A DNA stretch of 28,643 bases from Planctomycetota bacterium (GCA_026692885.1 JAPLNJ010001056.1:1-28643); one strand, 5' to 3'. Shown: positions 8,538-16,770, counted from the first letter of the stretch. Program-made: numbers and translations. Notes: a model not told the origin generated them from the sequence alone.

Positions 8538-9545
8538 TCAGAAATCGTACCACAGGCCCCAGCCGACCTGCCGCTCAACCACGGGCAGGAACGCATATTG
8601 CGGGCTGTTGCCATTGTAGTATTGCAGTCCGGTCCTCAGCAGCCGGGCGGACGCGTCCGACCGCCACGCCCAACCCGCCTGGAACGTCAGCCCGCCGCTG
8701 AAGTTCAGCTCCTGTCGCAAATGCGCGTTGGTGGCGACAAACGGCTTACCACGAATACCCGTAGGCCCGCGGGGGGCCAAATCGAAGCCAAGCTGAAACT
8801 CCCACGGCTCGCTGGCGATGGCCCGCCAAGACCAACCGACTTCGGCGTAGAGCCGCAACGGATCGATCACATAGTATGAATAGCCAAGAACGAGACAATC
8901 TCGCGACTGGAAGTACAGGGGGCAGTCCTGATTCTTGAGCAGGAACTCATCCGCCAAGTGGGAACTCAGATGGTAGTAGGCGAACTTCCACTGGCGACGC
9001 TCGTTGCCCCAAGTAATCGGTAGTCCACCACGAAAATCCACGGACCGGACATCCACTTGTTCCAGCAGATCGAGTCGCCCCAGGGCCGCGGCTTCCACGT
9101 CCACCTGAATGCCAACCGGCCGAACAGAATCACTGTTGCCGATCCGGAATAGACCGATGCGAGCGCCCAACGTGGGGTCCCAAAGCCAGCTATTGCCGGC
9201 AACCTTCACGATCTGGTTTCCGAGGCGAGGTTCCTTGGGGCCGGCGAAATACGAGCGGTAAATCAAACTTTCCGGCAGCAAGTGAAAGCCCCAATCGTCC
9301 GAGTAGAGGCCGTTGCCGGAAAACTCGTCCAACAACATCGGCTCGGATCGTTCTTGCATCGTGGCGAGCGGTATTAGCGGCGAGGTCTCGTACAGCGGGC
9401 TAACCTGCTGGTCGCGATCGGCGCTGAGGGACAATGTCAGGGCCTGCTCTTCTGCCAAGCCGCTGGTACTCACCAGGCTGAACACGGCAGCCCAGCCCAG
9501 CGCGGCCAGCGTCAGGCGAATTAAGTAAGTCGCGAACTGATTCAT
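8538..9545 (-). CDS. DUF1207 outer-membrane-like protein
   Basis: A 335-residue exported protein recognised as DUF1207, a family frequent in planctomycetes. Residues 1-31 are a signal peptide ending at GLA-EEQ. The rest is rich in alternating aromatic/polar strands (for example QWKFAYYHLSSHLADE, LVLGYSYYVIDPLRLYAEVGWSW, LTFQAGWAW) and ends in Trp-Tyr-Asp-Phe. A terminal Phe after beta strands is the usual outer-membrane beta-barrel signature, so a barrel is inferred. Its ligand or role is unknown. ATG 9545 is preceded by GAAGAG at a suitable distance. It is convergent with mnmG (227 bases between them) and divergent from the Tat-signal gene at 9963. Confidence 0.82.
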   Translation of the reverse strand: MNQFATYLIRLTLAALGWAAVFSLVSTSGLAEEQALTLSLSADRDQQVSPLYETSPLIPLATMQERSEPMLLDEFSGNGLYSDDWGFHLLPESLIYRSYFAGPKEPRLGNQIVKVAGNSWLWDPTLGARIGLFRIGNSDSVRPVGIQVDVEAAALGRLDLLEQVDVRSVDFRGGLPITWGNERRQWKFAYYHLSSHLADEFLLKNQDCPLYFQSRDCLVLGYSYYVIDPLRLYAEVGWSWRAIASEPWEFQLGFDLAPRGPTGIRGKPFVATNAHLRQELNFSGGLTFQAGWAWRSDASARLLRTGLQYYNGNSPQYAFLPVVERQVGWGLWYDF

Positions 9546-9582
9546 GGTATCTCTTCAGACAAGTCCGGTGCTAGCCTCTCTT

Positions 9583-9684
9583 GGAGGCTGTCCACGAATT
9601 GCCAGCTTGCACAGCGGATGGTATGGCTAGCGTCGCAAGCAAGTGCAGTACATTGCAGTTTGGACGAATTCGTGGACAGACTCC
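9583..9684. repeat. 102-bp element with 18-bp terminal inverted repeats
   Basis: Arms 9583-9600 and 9667-9684 (core GTCCACGAATT / AATTCGTGGAC) differ at one of 18 positions and enclose 66 bases. It looks like a small non-autonomous element or a remnant of one. Flanking direct repeats are not apparent. Confidence 0.55.
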
Positions 9685-9876
9685 TAGGGACTCAGAGCGC
9701 TGGTTCTCGTTGGATTTATCGGCAGAACCGACGGTGAGCATAAGAGGAGCTGTGGCATGGTTCTGCTGGACTTCGAAGCCTGTTCACTTGGCGCCAGCCG
9801 GCTACAATACTCCACGGAGTGCCGGCGTTCGGTGATCTTGAGGAGGGCCTTGATCGAAACGTTGCGCACCGTTACC

Positions 9877-9921
9877 CGAAGCGTCAGCAAGGAAGAGCGG
9901 CATTTCCTCGCTGACGCTTCG
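9877..9921. repeat. 18-bp inverted repeat with 9-base loop
   Basis: CGAAGCGTCAGC at 9877-9888 pairs with GCTGACGCTTCG at 9910-9921. The stem extends to 18 bp with one mismatch, which would be a G-U pair in leftward RNA. It sits 42 bases before the Tat-signal start and could be an attenuator-like hairpin or a dispersed repeat. Confidence 0.5.
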
Positions 9922-9962
9922 TGCTTACGATGATTCGCTGATAAGGGAAGGATTATCCAGTC

Positions 9963-10982
9963 ATGTTCGAAAAGACCGACCGTCGAGGCTTCCTAAGCAA
10001 GACACTGCTGGGTGCGGTGGGCGTGGGCGCGGCCTGCAGCCTGGAGGAAAAGATCCTGATGGCCGCCTTGGACAATAAGGCTGACCAGGGCGAGAAGCCG
10101 AAGGTTGACATCGCTCCCGGCAGCATGCCGACCGGCAAGATTGGCAAAGTCACCATCAGCCGACTGTTCCTCGGCGGCAATTTGATCGGCGGTTGGGCGC
10201 ACAGTCGCGACCTGTTGTACGTGTCCAATCTGTTCAAAGCGTACAACACCGAGGAGAAGTGTTTTCAGACCATGGAACTGGCCGAGCAGTGCGGGATCAA
10301 CACCGTCCTGCTCGATCCTCGCGATTGGGAGGTGGCGCTGAAGTATAAGCAGCAGCGGGGCGGCAAGATCCAGTCGATGATCTGCATCTTTCCGGACAAG
10401 GACCGGACCAAGATGCGCGACCAGATCAAGCAATTGGTTGACAAGGGGGCCACCCTGCTCTACACCCACGGCGAGCTGACCGACCGGCACACGATGGTCG
10501 GCGAGGTGGACGTGCTGGGCGACGCGATTCGGTTGATGCAGGAGGCTGGCGTGCCGGCCGGAATCGGCAGCCACTCATTGGAGACGCCGATCGCTTGCGA
10601 GAAAGACAAGCTGAATCCTGATTTCTACGTCAAGACCTTCCACATGGACCGCTACTGGTCGGCGACCCCGAAAGAGAACCGCGAGGAATGGTGCTGGTAC
10701 AAGGCGGGCAGTTCCGAGCACGACAAGTTTCACGACAACATGTGGTGCTTGGATCCGGAGAAGACCGCCCAATTCATGGAGTCTGTCGGCAAACCTTGGG
10801 TGGCGTTCAAGGTGATGGCGGCCGGCGCCATTCAGCCACGCATGGCCTTCTCGTACGCATTTATGAACGGCGCGGATTTCGTTGTGGCCGGGATGTTCGA
10901 TTTCCAGGTCGAGCAGGACGCCAAGATCGCCATCGAAGCGATCGGTAAGATCCACAATCGCAAACGACCTTGGCGAGCTTAG
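9963..10982 (+). CDS. Tat-signal aldo/keto-reductase-like TIM-barrel protein
   Basis: A 339-residue protein with a twin-arginine export signal: DRRGFLSK at 6-13, followed by the hydrophobic stretch TLLGAVGVGAAC. After a short linker comes KIGKVTISRLFLGGNLIGGWAHSRD, an opening seen in planctomycete proteins related to aldo/keto reductases, and TIM-barrel-like strands (GINTVLLDP, GATLLYTHGEL, WVAFKVMAAGAI, GADFVVAGMFDFQVEQDA). The classical aldo/keto-reductase Asp-Tyr-Lys-His tetrad is not clearly present, so the reaction is unknown. AAGGGAAGGA precedes ATG 9963. rfbD starts 59 bases after the stop in the same direction, so co-transcription is possible, but a link to rhamnose is not implied. 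Confidence 0.8.
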   Translation: MFEKTDRRGFLSKTLLGAVGVGAACSLEEKILMAALDNKADQGEKPKVDIAPGSMPTGKIGKVTISRLFLGGNLIGGWAHSRDLLYVSNLFKAYNTEEKCFQTMELAEQCGINTVLLDPRDWEVALKYKQQRGGKIQSMICIFPDKDRTKMRDQIKQLVDKGATLLYTHGELTDRHTMVGEVDVLGDAIRLMQEAGVPAGIGSHSLETPIACEKDKLNPDFYVKTFHMDRYWSATPKENREEWCWYKAGSSEHDKFHDNMWCLDPEKTAQFMESVGKPWVAFKVMAAGAIQPRMAFSYAFMNGADFVVAGMFDFQVEQDAKIAIEAIGKIHNRKRPWRA

Positions 10983-11041
10983 ATGCAGCCGAAGATCTAC
11001 GACGAAATCGCGGAGTTGTTGCTTGGCAGGCACTAAGGATC

Positions 11042-11908
11042 ATGCAAGTACTGATTACCGGGGCGGACGGTCAGTTGGGACGTGAGCTGTGTCGACAGTT
11101 GGGACAGGCCGCTATCGTCGCCGATCGCAGCACGCTGGACGTCACGAATGAACGCCAGGTCCACGAATTCGTCGGCCGACGGCGTCCCGCGGCGGTCATC
11201 AATTGTGCGGCCTACACGCAGGTGGATCGTGCCGAGACAGAACCGGCACTCTGCGCGGCGGTGAACAGCCACGCGGTACGGTCTCTGGCGACTGCGTGTC
11301 GTGCAGCCGATAGCGTGCTGGTTCAGGTCAGCACGGATTACGTCTTCGGCGCGGACCGCCAGCGCCGTCTTCCCTATCGCGAAACGGATGCGCCCGGACC
11401 GCAGAGCGTCTATGCCAGCACGAAGCTCGATGGCGAGCGTTACGCAATGGCTTGCCCGCGGCACTACCTTGTCCGCACCTGCGGACTCTACGGCCTATCC
11501 CTGAACAGGCAGAACTTCGTCGAAACGATGCTCCGTCTGGCCCAGGAAGGCCGTCGCCTGCGGGTCGTGAATGATCAACGCTGCAGCCCCAGCTACGTCG
11601 TGCATATCGCCCGTGGCATCTTGTTCCTGCTCACCAAAGAGGCCTACGGCTTATATCACGTGGTGAACACGGGAGAGACCACCTGGTATGAATTCGCTCG
11701 CGAGATCTTCCGTCAGGCTGGGATCCAAGCCGAGGTTGAGCCCATCACCGCCGAGCAGTACGGCGCTCCGGCCGTGCGTCCCGGCTACAGCGTGCTGGAC
11801 ACAAGCAAGTACCGCGCCGCGCGTGGCCCGGCCATGTCGCCGTGGGCCGAGGCGCTGGCCGAGTACCTCGTGGAACGGCGAGCGGGGGGTGTTAGCCCCC
11901 TGCTGTGA
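11042..11908 (+). CDS. rfbD: dTDP-4-dehydrorhamnose reductase
   Basis: Last step of dTDP-L-rhamnose synthesis: NAD(P)H-dependent reduction of dTDP-4-dehydro-L-rhamnose. The 288-residue protein starts MQVLITGADGQLG (nucleotide site GADGQLG at 7-13). It has VSTDYVF at 96-102 and the catalytic YASTK pair Tyr124/Lys128 of the short-chain dehydrogenase superfamily. The ATG at 11042 is chosen because the family begins at this beta strand; TAAGGATC precedes it. The upstream open frame from 10970 is out of family. The C-terminal GGVSPLL is encoded by a GGGGG...CCCCC hairpin (11885-11900). The stop is three bases from the convergent rfbC stop. Confidence 0.95.
   Translation: MQVLITGADGQLGRELCRQLGQAAIVADRSTLDVTNERQVHEFVGRRRPAAVINCAAYTQVDRAETEPALCAAVNSHAVRSLATACRAADSVLVQVSTDYVFGADRQRRLPYRETDAPGPQSVYASTKLDGERYAMACPRHYLVRTCGLYGLSLNRQNFVETMLRLAQEGRRLRVVNDQRCSPSYVVHIARGILFLLTKEAYGLYHVVNTGETTWYEFAREIFRQAGIQAEVEPITAEQYGAPAVRPGYSVLDTSKYRAARGPAMSPWAEALAEYLVERRAGGVSPLL
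11885..11900. terminator. G/C-rich hairpin at the rfbD/rfbC convergence
   Basis: GGGGG (11885-11889) pairs with CCCCC (11896-11900) across TGTTAG. It lies inside the last codons of rfbD and immediately downstream of the rfbC stop, so it could slow or end transcription from either side. No U-run follows. Confidence 0.35.
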
Positions 11909-11911
11909 CCG

Positions 11912-12466
11912 CTATCTCTGGGGAGTCGTTTCGAAATACGACGCGTCCGCGAAGGTCAGACCCTGCTGATCCTTTTCCGACATCAGCGGCTGGTTGACCG
12001 GCCATGGGATCGCCAACGCGGGATCGTTCCACAAGAGGGTGCGTTCGTGGAGGGGATGCCAGGCCTCCGTGCATTTGTAGATGACGTCGGCGACATCGCT
12101 AAGCACGCAAAAGCCATGCGCCAAACCCGGAGGCACGTAGAGTTGCCGGTGGTTGGCCTCGCTCAAATACGTCACCCAATGACGGCCGAACACGGGAGAG
12201 TCCCGGCGCAGGTCCACCACCACGTCGAAGATTTCGCCGCGTACCGTCCATACCAGTTTCCCTTGCGGATGTTGGATTTGGTAGTGGAGTCCCCGCAGGA
12301 CACCTCGTACGGAGTGCGAGTAATTATCCTGGACGAACTCGCCGGGGATGCCGGCCGTCTGATAGCGGTCTTTCTGGAAACACTCCAGGAAGAAGCCCCG
12401 CGGATCTGGGAACAATCGCGGTTCCAGCAGCACCACCCCCGGGATTTCGCAGATCTGTACGTTCAT
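11912..12466 (-). CDS. rfbC: dTDP-4-dehydrorhamnose 3,5-epimerase
   Basis: Epimerises dTDP-4-dehydro-6-deoxy-D-glucose at C3 and C5. The 184-residue cupin protein has the family blocks EPRLFPDPRGFFLECF (15-30), QDNYSHSVRGVLRGLHYQ (46-63, catalytic His61), GEIFDVVVDLRRDSPVFG (77-94) and VPPGLAHGFCVLSD (111-124), with Tyr130 at the expected active-site Tyr position. ATG 12466 matches the usual N-terminus (MNVQICEIPG). GTG 12493 or TTG 12496 would add 9-10 residues and have a better GAGG site, so the start is not settled. It is the last gene of the rfbB-rfbA-rfbC run. Confidence 0.95.
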   Translation of the reverse strand: MNVQICEIPGVVLLEPRLFPDPRGFFLECFQKDRYQTAGIPGEFVQDNYSHSVRGVLRGLHYQIQHPQGKLVWTVRGEIFDVVVDLRRDSPVFGRHWVTYLSEANHRQLYVPPGLAHGFCVLSDVADVIYKCTEAWHPLHERTLLWNDPALAIPWPVNQPLMSEKDQQGLTFADASYFETTPQR

Positions 12467-12502
12467 CGTCGAAACGTTCCAAGAAAAATCCACCAAGAAA
12501 CC

Positions 12503-13382
12503 TCATTCTTGACGCACGAGGGTCCCAACACCGCTTGTTACGAGCAGGCTCAGCAGGTATTGGCCGTAGGTATTTTTCATTTGTCGGGCCAAGCCTTCCA
12601 GTTGTGCGGCATTGATGAATCCCTTGTAGAAGGCAATTTCCTCGATACAGGCAATCTTGAGGCCCTGACGTTCCTCAATCGTTTGTACGAAATTGGAAGC
12701 CTGCAGGAGTGGTTCGTGGGTACCGGTGTCCAGCCAGGCGAAGCCGCGTGTGAACAGCTCGACTCGGAGCTGTTGGCGTCGCAGGTACTCACGGTTGTTT
12801 CAGCGCCGCGGCGATGTCCAGGACTTCATTGTCGTAGAGGTACAGTCCTGGCACTGCGTAGCGGGACTTAGGACTTGCGGGCTTCTCCTCGAGCGAAACA
12901 GGGACACCCCGTTCATCCAATTCCACAACGCCGTAGCGTTCTGGATCTTTGACCGGATAGCCGAAAATCGTCGCTCCGTGCGGCTGGCTGGTCGCCCGCG
13001 CCAACATCGGCTGGAAGCCCTGACCGTAGAAGATATTGTCGCCCAGAACCAGGGCGACGGGGTCGGAGCCGACGAACTGGCGGCCGATCACGAAGGCTTG
13101 AGCCAGCCCTTCTGGACGAGCTTGCACCGCGTACTGAATCGTCAAGCCCACGTGGCTGCCATCGCCCAGCAGCCGTTGGAATCCGGAGATATCCTGCGGC
13201 GTCGAGATCAGCAGAATGTCGCGAATGCCCGCCAGCATCAGCGCGGACAGGGGATAGTAGATCATGGGCTTGTCGTATATTGGCAGCAATTGCTTGCTGG
13301 TGGCCAACGTCAGCGGATGCAGACGTGTGCCCGACCCGCCAGCCAGAATTATCCCCTTGTGGAAACAGCTACTTGTCGCCAT
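12503..13382 (-). pseudogene. rfbA: Glucose-1-phosphate thymidylyltransferase, frameshifted by an internal deletion of about 35 bp
   Basis: First enzyme of the dTDP-rhamnose pathway (dTTP + glucose-1-phosphate). The 5' part (13382-12798) encodes [16 protein letters not shown], the nucleotide loop, and [10 protein letters not shown] with the first metal Asp, and runs normally to DIAAALK. It then reads two codons to a TGA at 12791-12789. The 3' part resumes in another frame at 12796 with [20 protein letters not shown], then WLDTGTHEPLLQASNFVQ, and ends at TGA 12505-12503. Homologues have 12 residues between these points (PSARGELEITDV-like), and here one base remains, so about 35 bp are missing. 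The lost EITD block includes the second metal-binding Asp, so suppression of the frameshift alone would not restore activity. ATG 13382 lies three bases past the rfbB stop. A sequencing or assembly error remains possible. Confidence 0.9.
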
Positions 13383-13385
13383 GCA

Positions 13386-14456
13386 TCACCCCGTCACTCT
13401 CTCCCCGAGTCCCAGTCGTTCCCGGCGATACACGCCCGAACTTATCCGGTCGAGCCAACCGCGATTCTTCAAGTACCACTGGACCGTCAGACACAAGCCG
13501 GATTCAAAATCTTGCCCGGGGCTCCAACCCAGTTCCCGCTGAATCTTACTGGCGTCAATCGCGTAGCGGCGGTCGTGACCGGGCCGATCGCGGACGAACG
13601 CAATCAGACTTCGGCAAGGCCGATGAGGCAGGTCCGACCGCAATTCGTCAACTCGATCGCAGATGGCCTGGACGACCTGCAGGTTCGAACGCTCGCTGCA
13701 CCCCCCGATGTTGTACACTTCGCCCGGCCGGCCCTGTTCCAACACAGCGCGCAGGGCGCGGCAGTGGTCCTCGACGAACAGCCAGTCCCGCACGTTCTGG
13801 CCGTCGCCGTACACCGGTAGCGGCTTACCCTCCAGGGCGTTCAGAATCATCAGCGGGATCAGTTTCTCCGGGAATTGGTACGGTCCGTAGTTATTCGAGC
13901 AGTTGGTGATCAGCACGGGCAGCCCGTACGTATGGTGATACGCGCGCACCAGATGGTCCGCCCCCGCCTTGGACGCCGAATAAGGTGAGTTAGGCGCGTA
14001 GGCCGTGGTCTCGGTGAAGGAACCGTCGCGGCCGAGCGAACCGTAGACCTCGTCGGTCGAGACGTGCAGGAAGCGAAACCGATCCGCTCGTTCCGGTGGC
14101 AGTTGCCGCCAGTAGCGCAGCGACGCTTCGAGCAGGGTGAACGTGCCCACGACATTCGTCTGAATAAACAGCGCGGGTCCGTCGATCGAACGATCGACGT
14201 GCGACTCGGCAGCCAAGTGCATGACTGCGTCCGGCTGATGCCCATTCAAGATCTCGGTCATGCGTGGGCCGTCGCCAATGTCGCTCTGGACAAAGGCGTA
14301 CAGCGGGGACACCTGGACCTCGTCCAGGGAATCCAAGTTGCCCGCGTAGGTAAGCTTGTCCAAATTGACCACCCGGGCGGCTCGTTCGGCGACCAGTTGG
14401 CGAACGAGGCAACCCCCGATAAAGCCGGCTCCTCCTGTGATCAGAATCGTTGGCAT
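13386..14456 (-). CDS. rfbB: dTDP-glucose 4,6-dehydratase
   Basis: Converts dTDP-glucose to dTDP-4-dehydro-6-deoxyglucose using bound NAD+. It is 356 residues, a normal length. The NAD loop GGAGFIG is at 8-14, [13 protein letters not shown] at 32-44, the catalytic Thr134-Asp135-Glu136 in HVSTDEVYG, and Tyr159/Lys163 in [19 protein letters not shown] and [15 protein letters not shown] are further family blocks. It is the first gene of the leftward rfb run; only three bases separate its stop from the rfbA ATG, so coupling is likely. About 258 bases upstream (14457-14714) separate it from the P-loop gene and could hold a promoter. Confidence 0.97.
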   Translation of the reverse strand: MPTILITGGAGFIGGCLVRQLVAERAARVVNLDKLTYAGNLDSLDEVQVSPLYAFVQSDIGDGPRMTEILNGHQPDAVMHLAAESHVDRSIDGPALFIQTNVVGTFTLLEASLRYWRQLPPERADRFRFLHVSTDEVYGSLGRDGSFTETTAYAPNSPYSASKAGADHLVRAYHHTYGLPVLITNCSNNYGPYQFPEKLIPLMILNALEGKPLPVYGDGQNVRDWLFVEDHCRALRAVLEQGRPGEVYNIGGCSERSNLQVVQAICDRVDELRSDLPHRPCRSLIAFVRDRPGHDRRYAIDASKIQRELGWSPGQDFESGLCLTVQWYLKNRGWLDRISSGVYRRERLGLGERVTG

Positions 14457-14525
14457 GGCGACAGTCCCCCTTCTTCGGCAAACGGACGGAAATCATCTCC
14501 CCGACGCGTCCACGTGGCCGCGTTT

Positions 14526-14552
14526 CTCCGAGACAAAAACCCGGTCTCGGAG
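14526..14552. promoter_or_regulatory. 9-bp perfect inverted repeat upstream of rfbB
   Basis: CTCCGAGAC (14526-14534) and GTCTCGGAG (14544-14552) flank a 9-base centre, about 70 bases upstream of the rfbB start. It could be an operator, an mRNA leader hairpin, or the end of the upstream leftward operon; no U-run follows on either strand. Confidence 0.35.
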
Positions 14553-14714
14553 CAACCGGTCTTCGTGAAGCGGGTAGATTATTTCCATCCGCCTGCCTTA
14601 TAGTGTGGAAGCATTGTACTGGTTGCCTGGCGACCTGTGCAGTCCGGCAACACGTACCGGGGGATGCGGGCGAGTGACAGAGCCAGGCCGGCCTGTTGAA
14701 AATATTGTGTTGAC

Positions 14715-15350
14715 TCACGGGTTGCGTTCTTCAAAGACATCGTACAGGGCGAAGAGCGTCTCCCGCAGATTGCCCGCACAGGCGGCGTAGGCCCGGCGCA
14801 CATCTGCTCCAGTGATTGCCTGAACCTGGTCCGGGGAAAGCAGTCGGGAGACGACCGCTTGCGCAACCGCCAGCGTGGACTCGGTCTTCCACAGCAAGGG
14901 CAGCCTCAACGGGCGATGGGCGGTGACCAAGAGTCCGTTGTTCCGCAACCGACATTGCCGCTGCAGCCAGCACCGCGCGTACCAGCCGAGCTGTTCGTAG
15001 CCATCGACGATGACTTGTGTGTCCTGTCCCCATTGCCGTGTGTGACTCAGATCGAACGGCAACCGCGACTCGCCGACATGCAGCACGTGCAGTTCCACAC
15101 GGCGTCCGGATTTCTCCAAGGGCGAGCGGAGCGATTGCAGCAAGGTGGACTTACCGCTGCCGTGTTCGCCAAGAATCTGGGCCGACCAACCTAGTTCGCA
15201 CAGGCGTACCACAAGTTGCGCCCCATTCGTGCCGGTGGGGAACAGGTACGGCACGGCGCCGGGGCGAATCCAACGGGTGGAAAAAGGGTTGGCAGCCGAG
15301 GGTGAGGCAGGGCTGGGGTTGACGCTCATGCCGGTCGCCTGCTTTCTCAC
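14715..15350 (-). CDS. P-loop ATPase of unknown function
   Basis: A 211-residue protein with a clear Walker A GEHGSGKST (61-69), a Walker B-like strand QVIVDGYEQL (112-121) and a following strand LLVTAHRP (140-147) in the position of an AAA-type sensor. No membrane segment or additional domain is seen, and no arginine finger can be named. GTG 15350 overlaps the upstream stop as GTGA, which supports this start over ATG 15329. Its close coupling to two arrestin-like genes suggests it works with them, perhaps as a nucleotide-driven partner; that is inference from context only. Confidence 0.8.
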   Translation of the reverse strand: MRKQATGMSVNPSPASPSAANPFSTRWIRPGAVPYLFPTGTNGAQLVVRLCELGWSAQILGEHGSGKSTLLQSLRSPLEKSGRRVELHVLHVGESRLPFDLSHTRQWGQDTQVIVDGYEQLGWYARCWLQRQCRLRNNGLLVTAHRPLRLPLLWKTESTLAVAQAVVSRLLSPDQVQAITGADVRRAYAACAGNLRETLFALYDVFEERNP

Positions 15351-15733
15351 ACCAGCCGTGGTTTGGGCAGCAGTTGCAAGACCCGGTCGGCAAAAATCTC
15401 CTGGCCTCGGCCCCAGTAGACCCGCACCCGCACGCGCCAGCGGATCTTGACGATCGAGCCGTTGTAAGTCAGGGGGCTGTTGGGCAATTGTGTCTGGAAC
15501 CGGTGCAGTTGGCGCAGGTCACCGTCCACCGCATCGCTGGGCATGTACCGTTCGAAGTAATGCACCCCCAGATCTTCGTCGCCTTTGCCCTCCGTGTACC
15601 AATTGACGGAGACTTCGACAGCCAGGATATCTCCAGGGGCTACCGCATCGATTTGGAATTCGCAGTCCAACGTCTCGCCAGGGTGGAAAACGCAATTCGG
15701 ACTATGGATGCGGAGGGCAATCAACGGGTCCAT
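15347..15733 (-). CDS. Stand-alone arrestin-like beta-sandwich protein
   Basis: A 128-residue protein. It opens LIALRIHSPNCVFHPGETLDCEF, the arrestin/Spo0M-like first strands with a 'PGE' turn. It then has NSPLTYNGSIVKIRWRVRVRVYW, matching the 'L.Y.G....I.W.VRVR' pattern of the arrestin C-terminal sheet. No signal peptide or membrane segment is present, so a cytoplasmic location is likely. ATG 15733 shares one base with the upstream stop (TGATG), and its own stop overlaps the next start. The open frame upstream of 15733 is the shadow of the neighbouring gene. The family call is by pattern recognition, and the function is unknown. Confidence 0.75.
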   Translation of the reverse strand: MDPLIALRIHSPNCVFHPGETLDCEFQIDAVAPGDILAVEVSVNWYTEGKGDEDLGVHYFERYMPSDAVDGDLRQLHRFQTQLPNSPLTYNGSIVKIRWRVRVRVYWGRGQEIFADRVLQLLPKPRLV

Positions 15734-16770
15734 CAGTGAGTGTCGCTGTCCTGAGTCGGATAAACGATGATCGGGTAACTTCGCTCGAAGGAGGGCCAGG
15801 CGTCGGCTTCGCCGCGAATCGCCAGCCTCCAGTTTATCGCGTTGTGCTCCGATTGGAACGAGTGCATGGCAGCGACGGGGATTTCGATCAGGCATTCGTG
15901 TTCGAACGGAATCCCCGGTTGGATGGAGAAGTCCAGCTGCCGAAAAAATTGCTGGTCGAAAACTTCCCTGGTTTCCGTCCGGATGTCGGTGCCCTGTCGA
16001 TACGTGGCGACTTCTTCGCCGACCAGATGCAGTGTGAGCGCCTTCATCGTCAGCCGGCCGGCCTGTGAGAAGTGGACGCCGTACCGGTGACCGGGGCGCA
16101 AGGGATGATCCGAGATCTCCACGTGGGTCGGGCCAATGCCCGTGTGGATCACCATCTGGTTGATGAACTTGAGAATCGCGCCGGTCCCGATTATCAGAAA
16201 AGGAATGGTGAACATGGTCAGGAACCATTCCGGCTGACCGTCCACAAAGCTACTTGCCGCCAAGACCACCAGGACCGCGGCACTGCCGTTCCAAATCAAG
16301 CAAAAGACCGTACTGAGCATCAGTCGCCAAGCCGGGGATTGAATCACGGGCAGGCGGTAACGCAACTTGACACCGGGGCTATTCGTCAGGTTGGCGTCGC
16401 TGGGGATCGTCGGAAATCGGGTTGCTGCGGGCGAGGCTTCCCGCGTGATATCGAGTCGTGACGCCTGCTGGGCCAGCACATAGCGGCGTTCTACCGACGC
16501 GCTGCCGTGAAACACCGTCCAGAGCATTCCGCCGCCGCCCAGCAGCATGAAGGACGACAGCACCAAGACCATCAACCAGAAGCCGTAGCCAGGTTGGTAA
16601 AGATTGACGTCAGGATGCATCGTCTGCGACGCCACAAGCGCCGCCAGGGACACGGCACCCAACAGAAATAGCACGCCGAAGAACAAAGCTTCGCCGACGG
16701 TGCCCAGCCATTTCGAGCCGGTGCGGCGCGAGCCACGTTTCTTGCCCCATACGCGGAACATCTCTGGCAC
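15733..16770 (-). CDS. Four-helix membrane protein with cytoplasmic or periplasmic arrestin-like C-terminal domain
   Basis: A protein of about 345 residues. Four hydrophobic segments are seen (numbering from TTG 16779: 26-50, 66-90, 153-177, 186-208), in two hairpins separated by a soluble loop (about 91-152), a layout like DUF3592 proteins. Residues 217-342 are beta-rich and match the arrestin-like pattern (a THVEISDHPLRPGHRY opening and a HNAINWRLAIRGEADAWPSFERSYPIIVYP close). GTG 16770 is preferred because GGAG lies nine bases upstream; TTG 16779 and ATG 16761 are alternatives. It is the first gene of a three-gene overlapping run with the stand-alone arrestin-like protein and a P-loop ATPase. 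Confidence 0.78.
   Translation of the reverse strand: MPEMFRVWGKKRGSRRTGSKWLGTVGEALFFGVLFLLGAVSLAALVASQTMHPDVNLYQPGYGFWLMVLVLSSFMLLGGGGMLWTVFHGSASVERRYVLAQQASRLDITREASPAATRFPTIPSDANLTNSPGVKLRYRLPVIQSPAWRLMLSTVFCLIWNGSAAVLVVLAASSFVDGQPEWFLTMFTIPFLIIGTGAILKFINQMVIHTGIGPTHVEISDHPLRPGHRYGVHFSQAGRLTMKALTLHLVGEEVATYRQGTDIRTETREVFDQQFFRQLDFSIQPGIPFEHECLIEIPVAAMHSFQSEHNAINWRLAIRGEADAWPSFERSYPIIVYPTQDSDTH

Larger units (their letters stand above)
9546..9962. other. Divergent intergenic region with two inverted repeats
   Basis: These 417 bases separate the starts of the DUF1207 and Tat-signal genes and so should hold both promoters. Two inverted repeats (9583-9684 and 9877-9921) are clear. Small open frames here have no ribosome site and no recognisable product. 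Confidence 0.5.

Noticed and set aside
12789..12800. Programmed ribosomal frameshift in rfbA
   Set aside because: There is no slippery heptamer, and a conserved block of about 12 codons is physically missing, so shifting frame would not restore the protein.
12693..13820. Rightward open frame of 375 residues opposite rfbA/rfbB
   Set aside because: Antisense to two recognisable rhamnose-pathway genes, with no domain of its own.
15734..16228. Upstream extension of the small arrestin-like frame
   Set aside because: This part overlaps the membrane/arrestin-like gene in another frame, and the real start is the ATG in TGATG at 15733.
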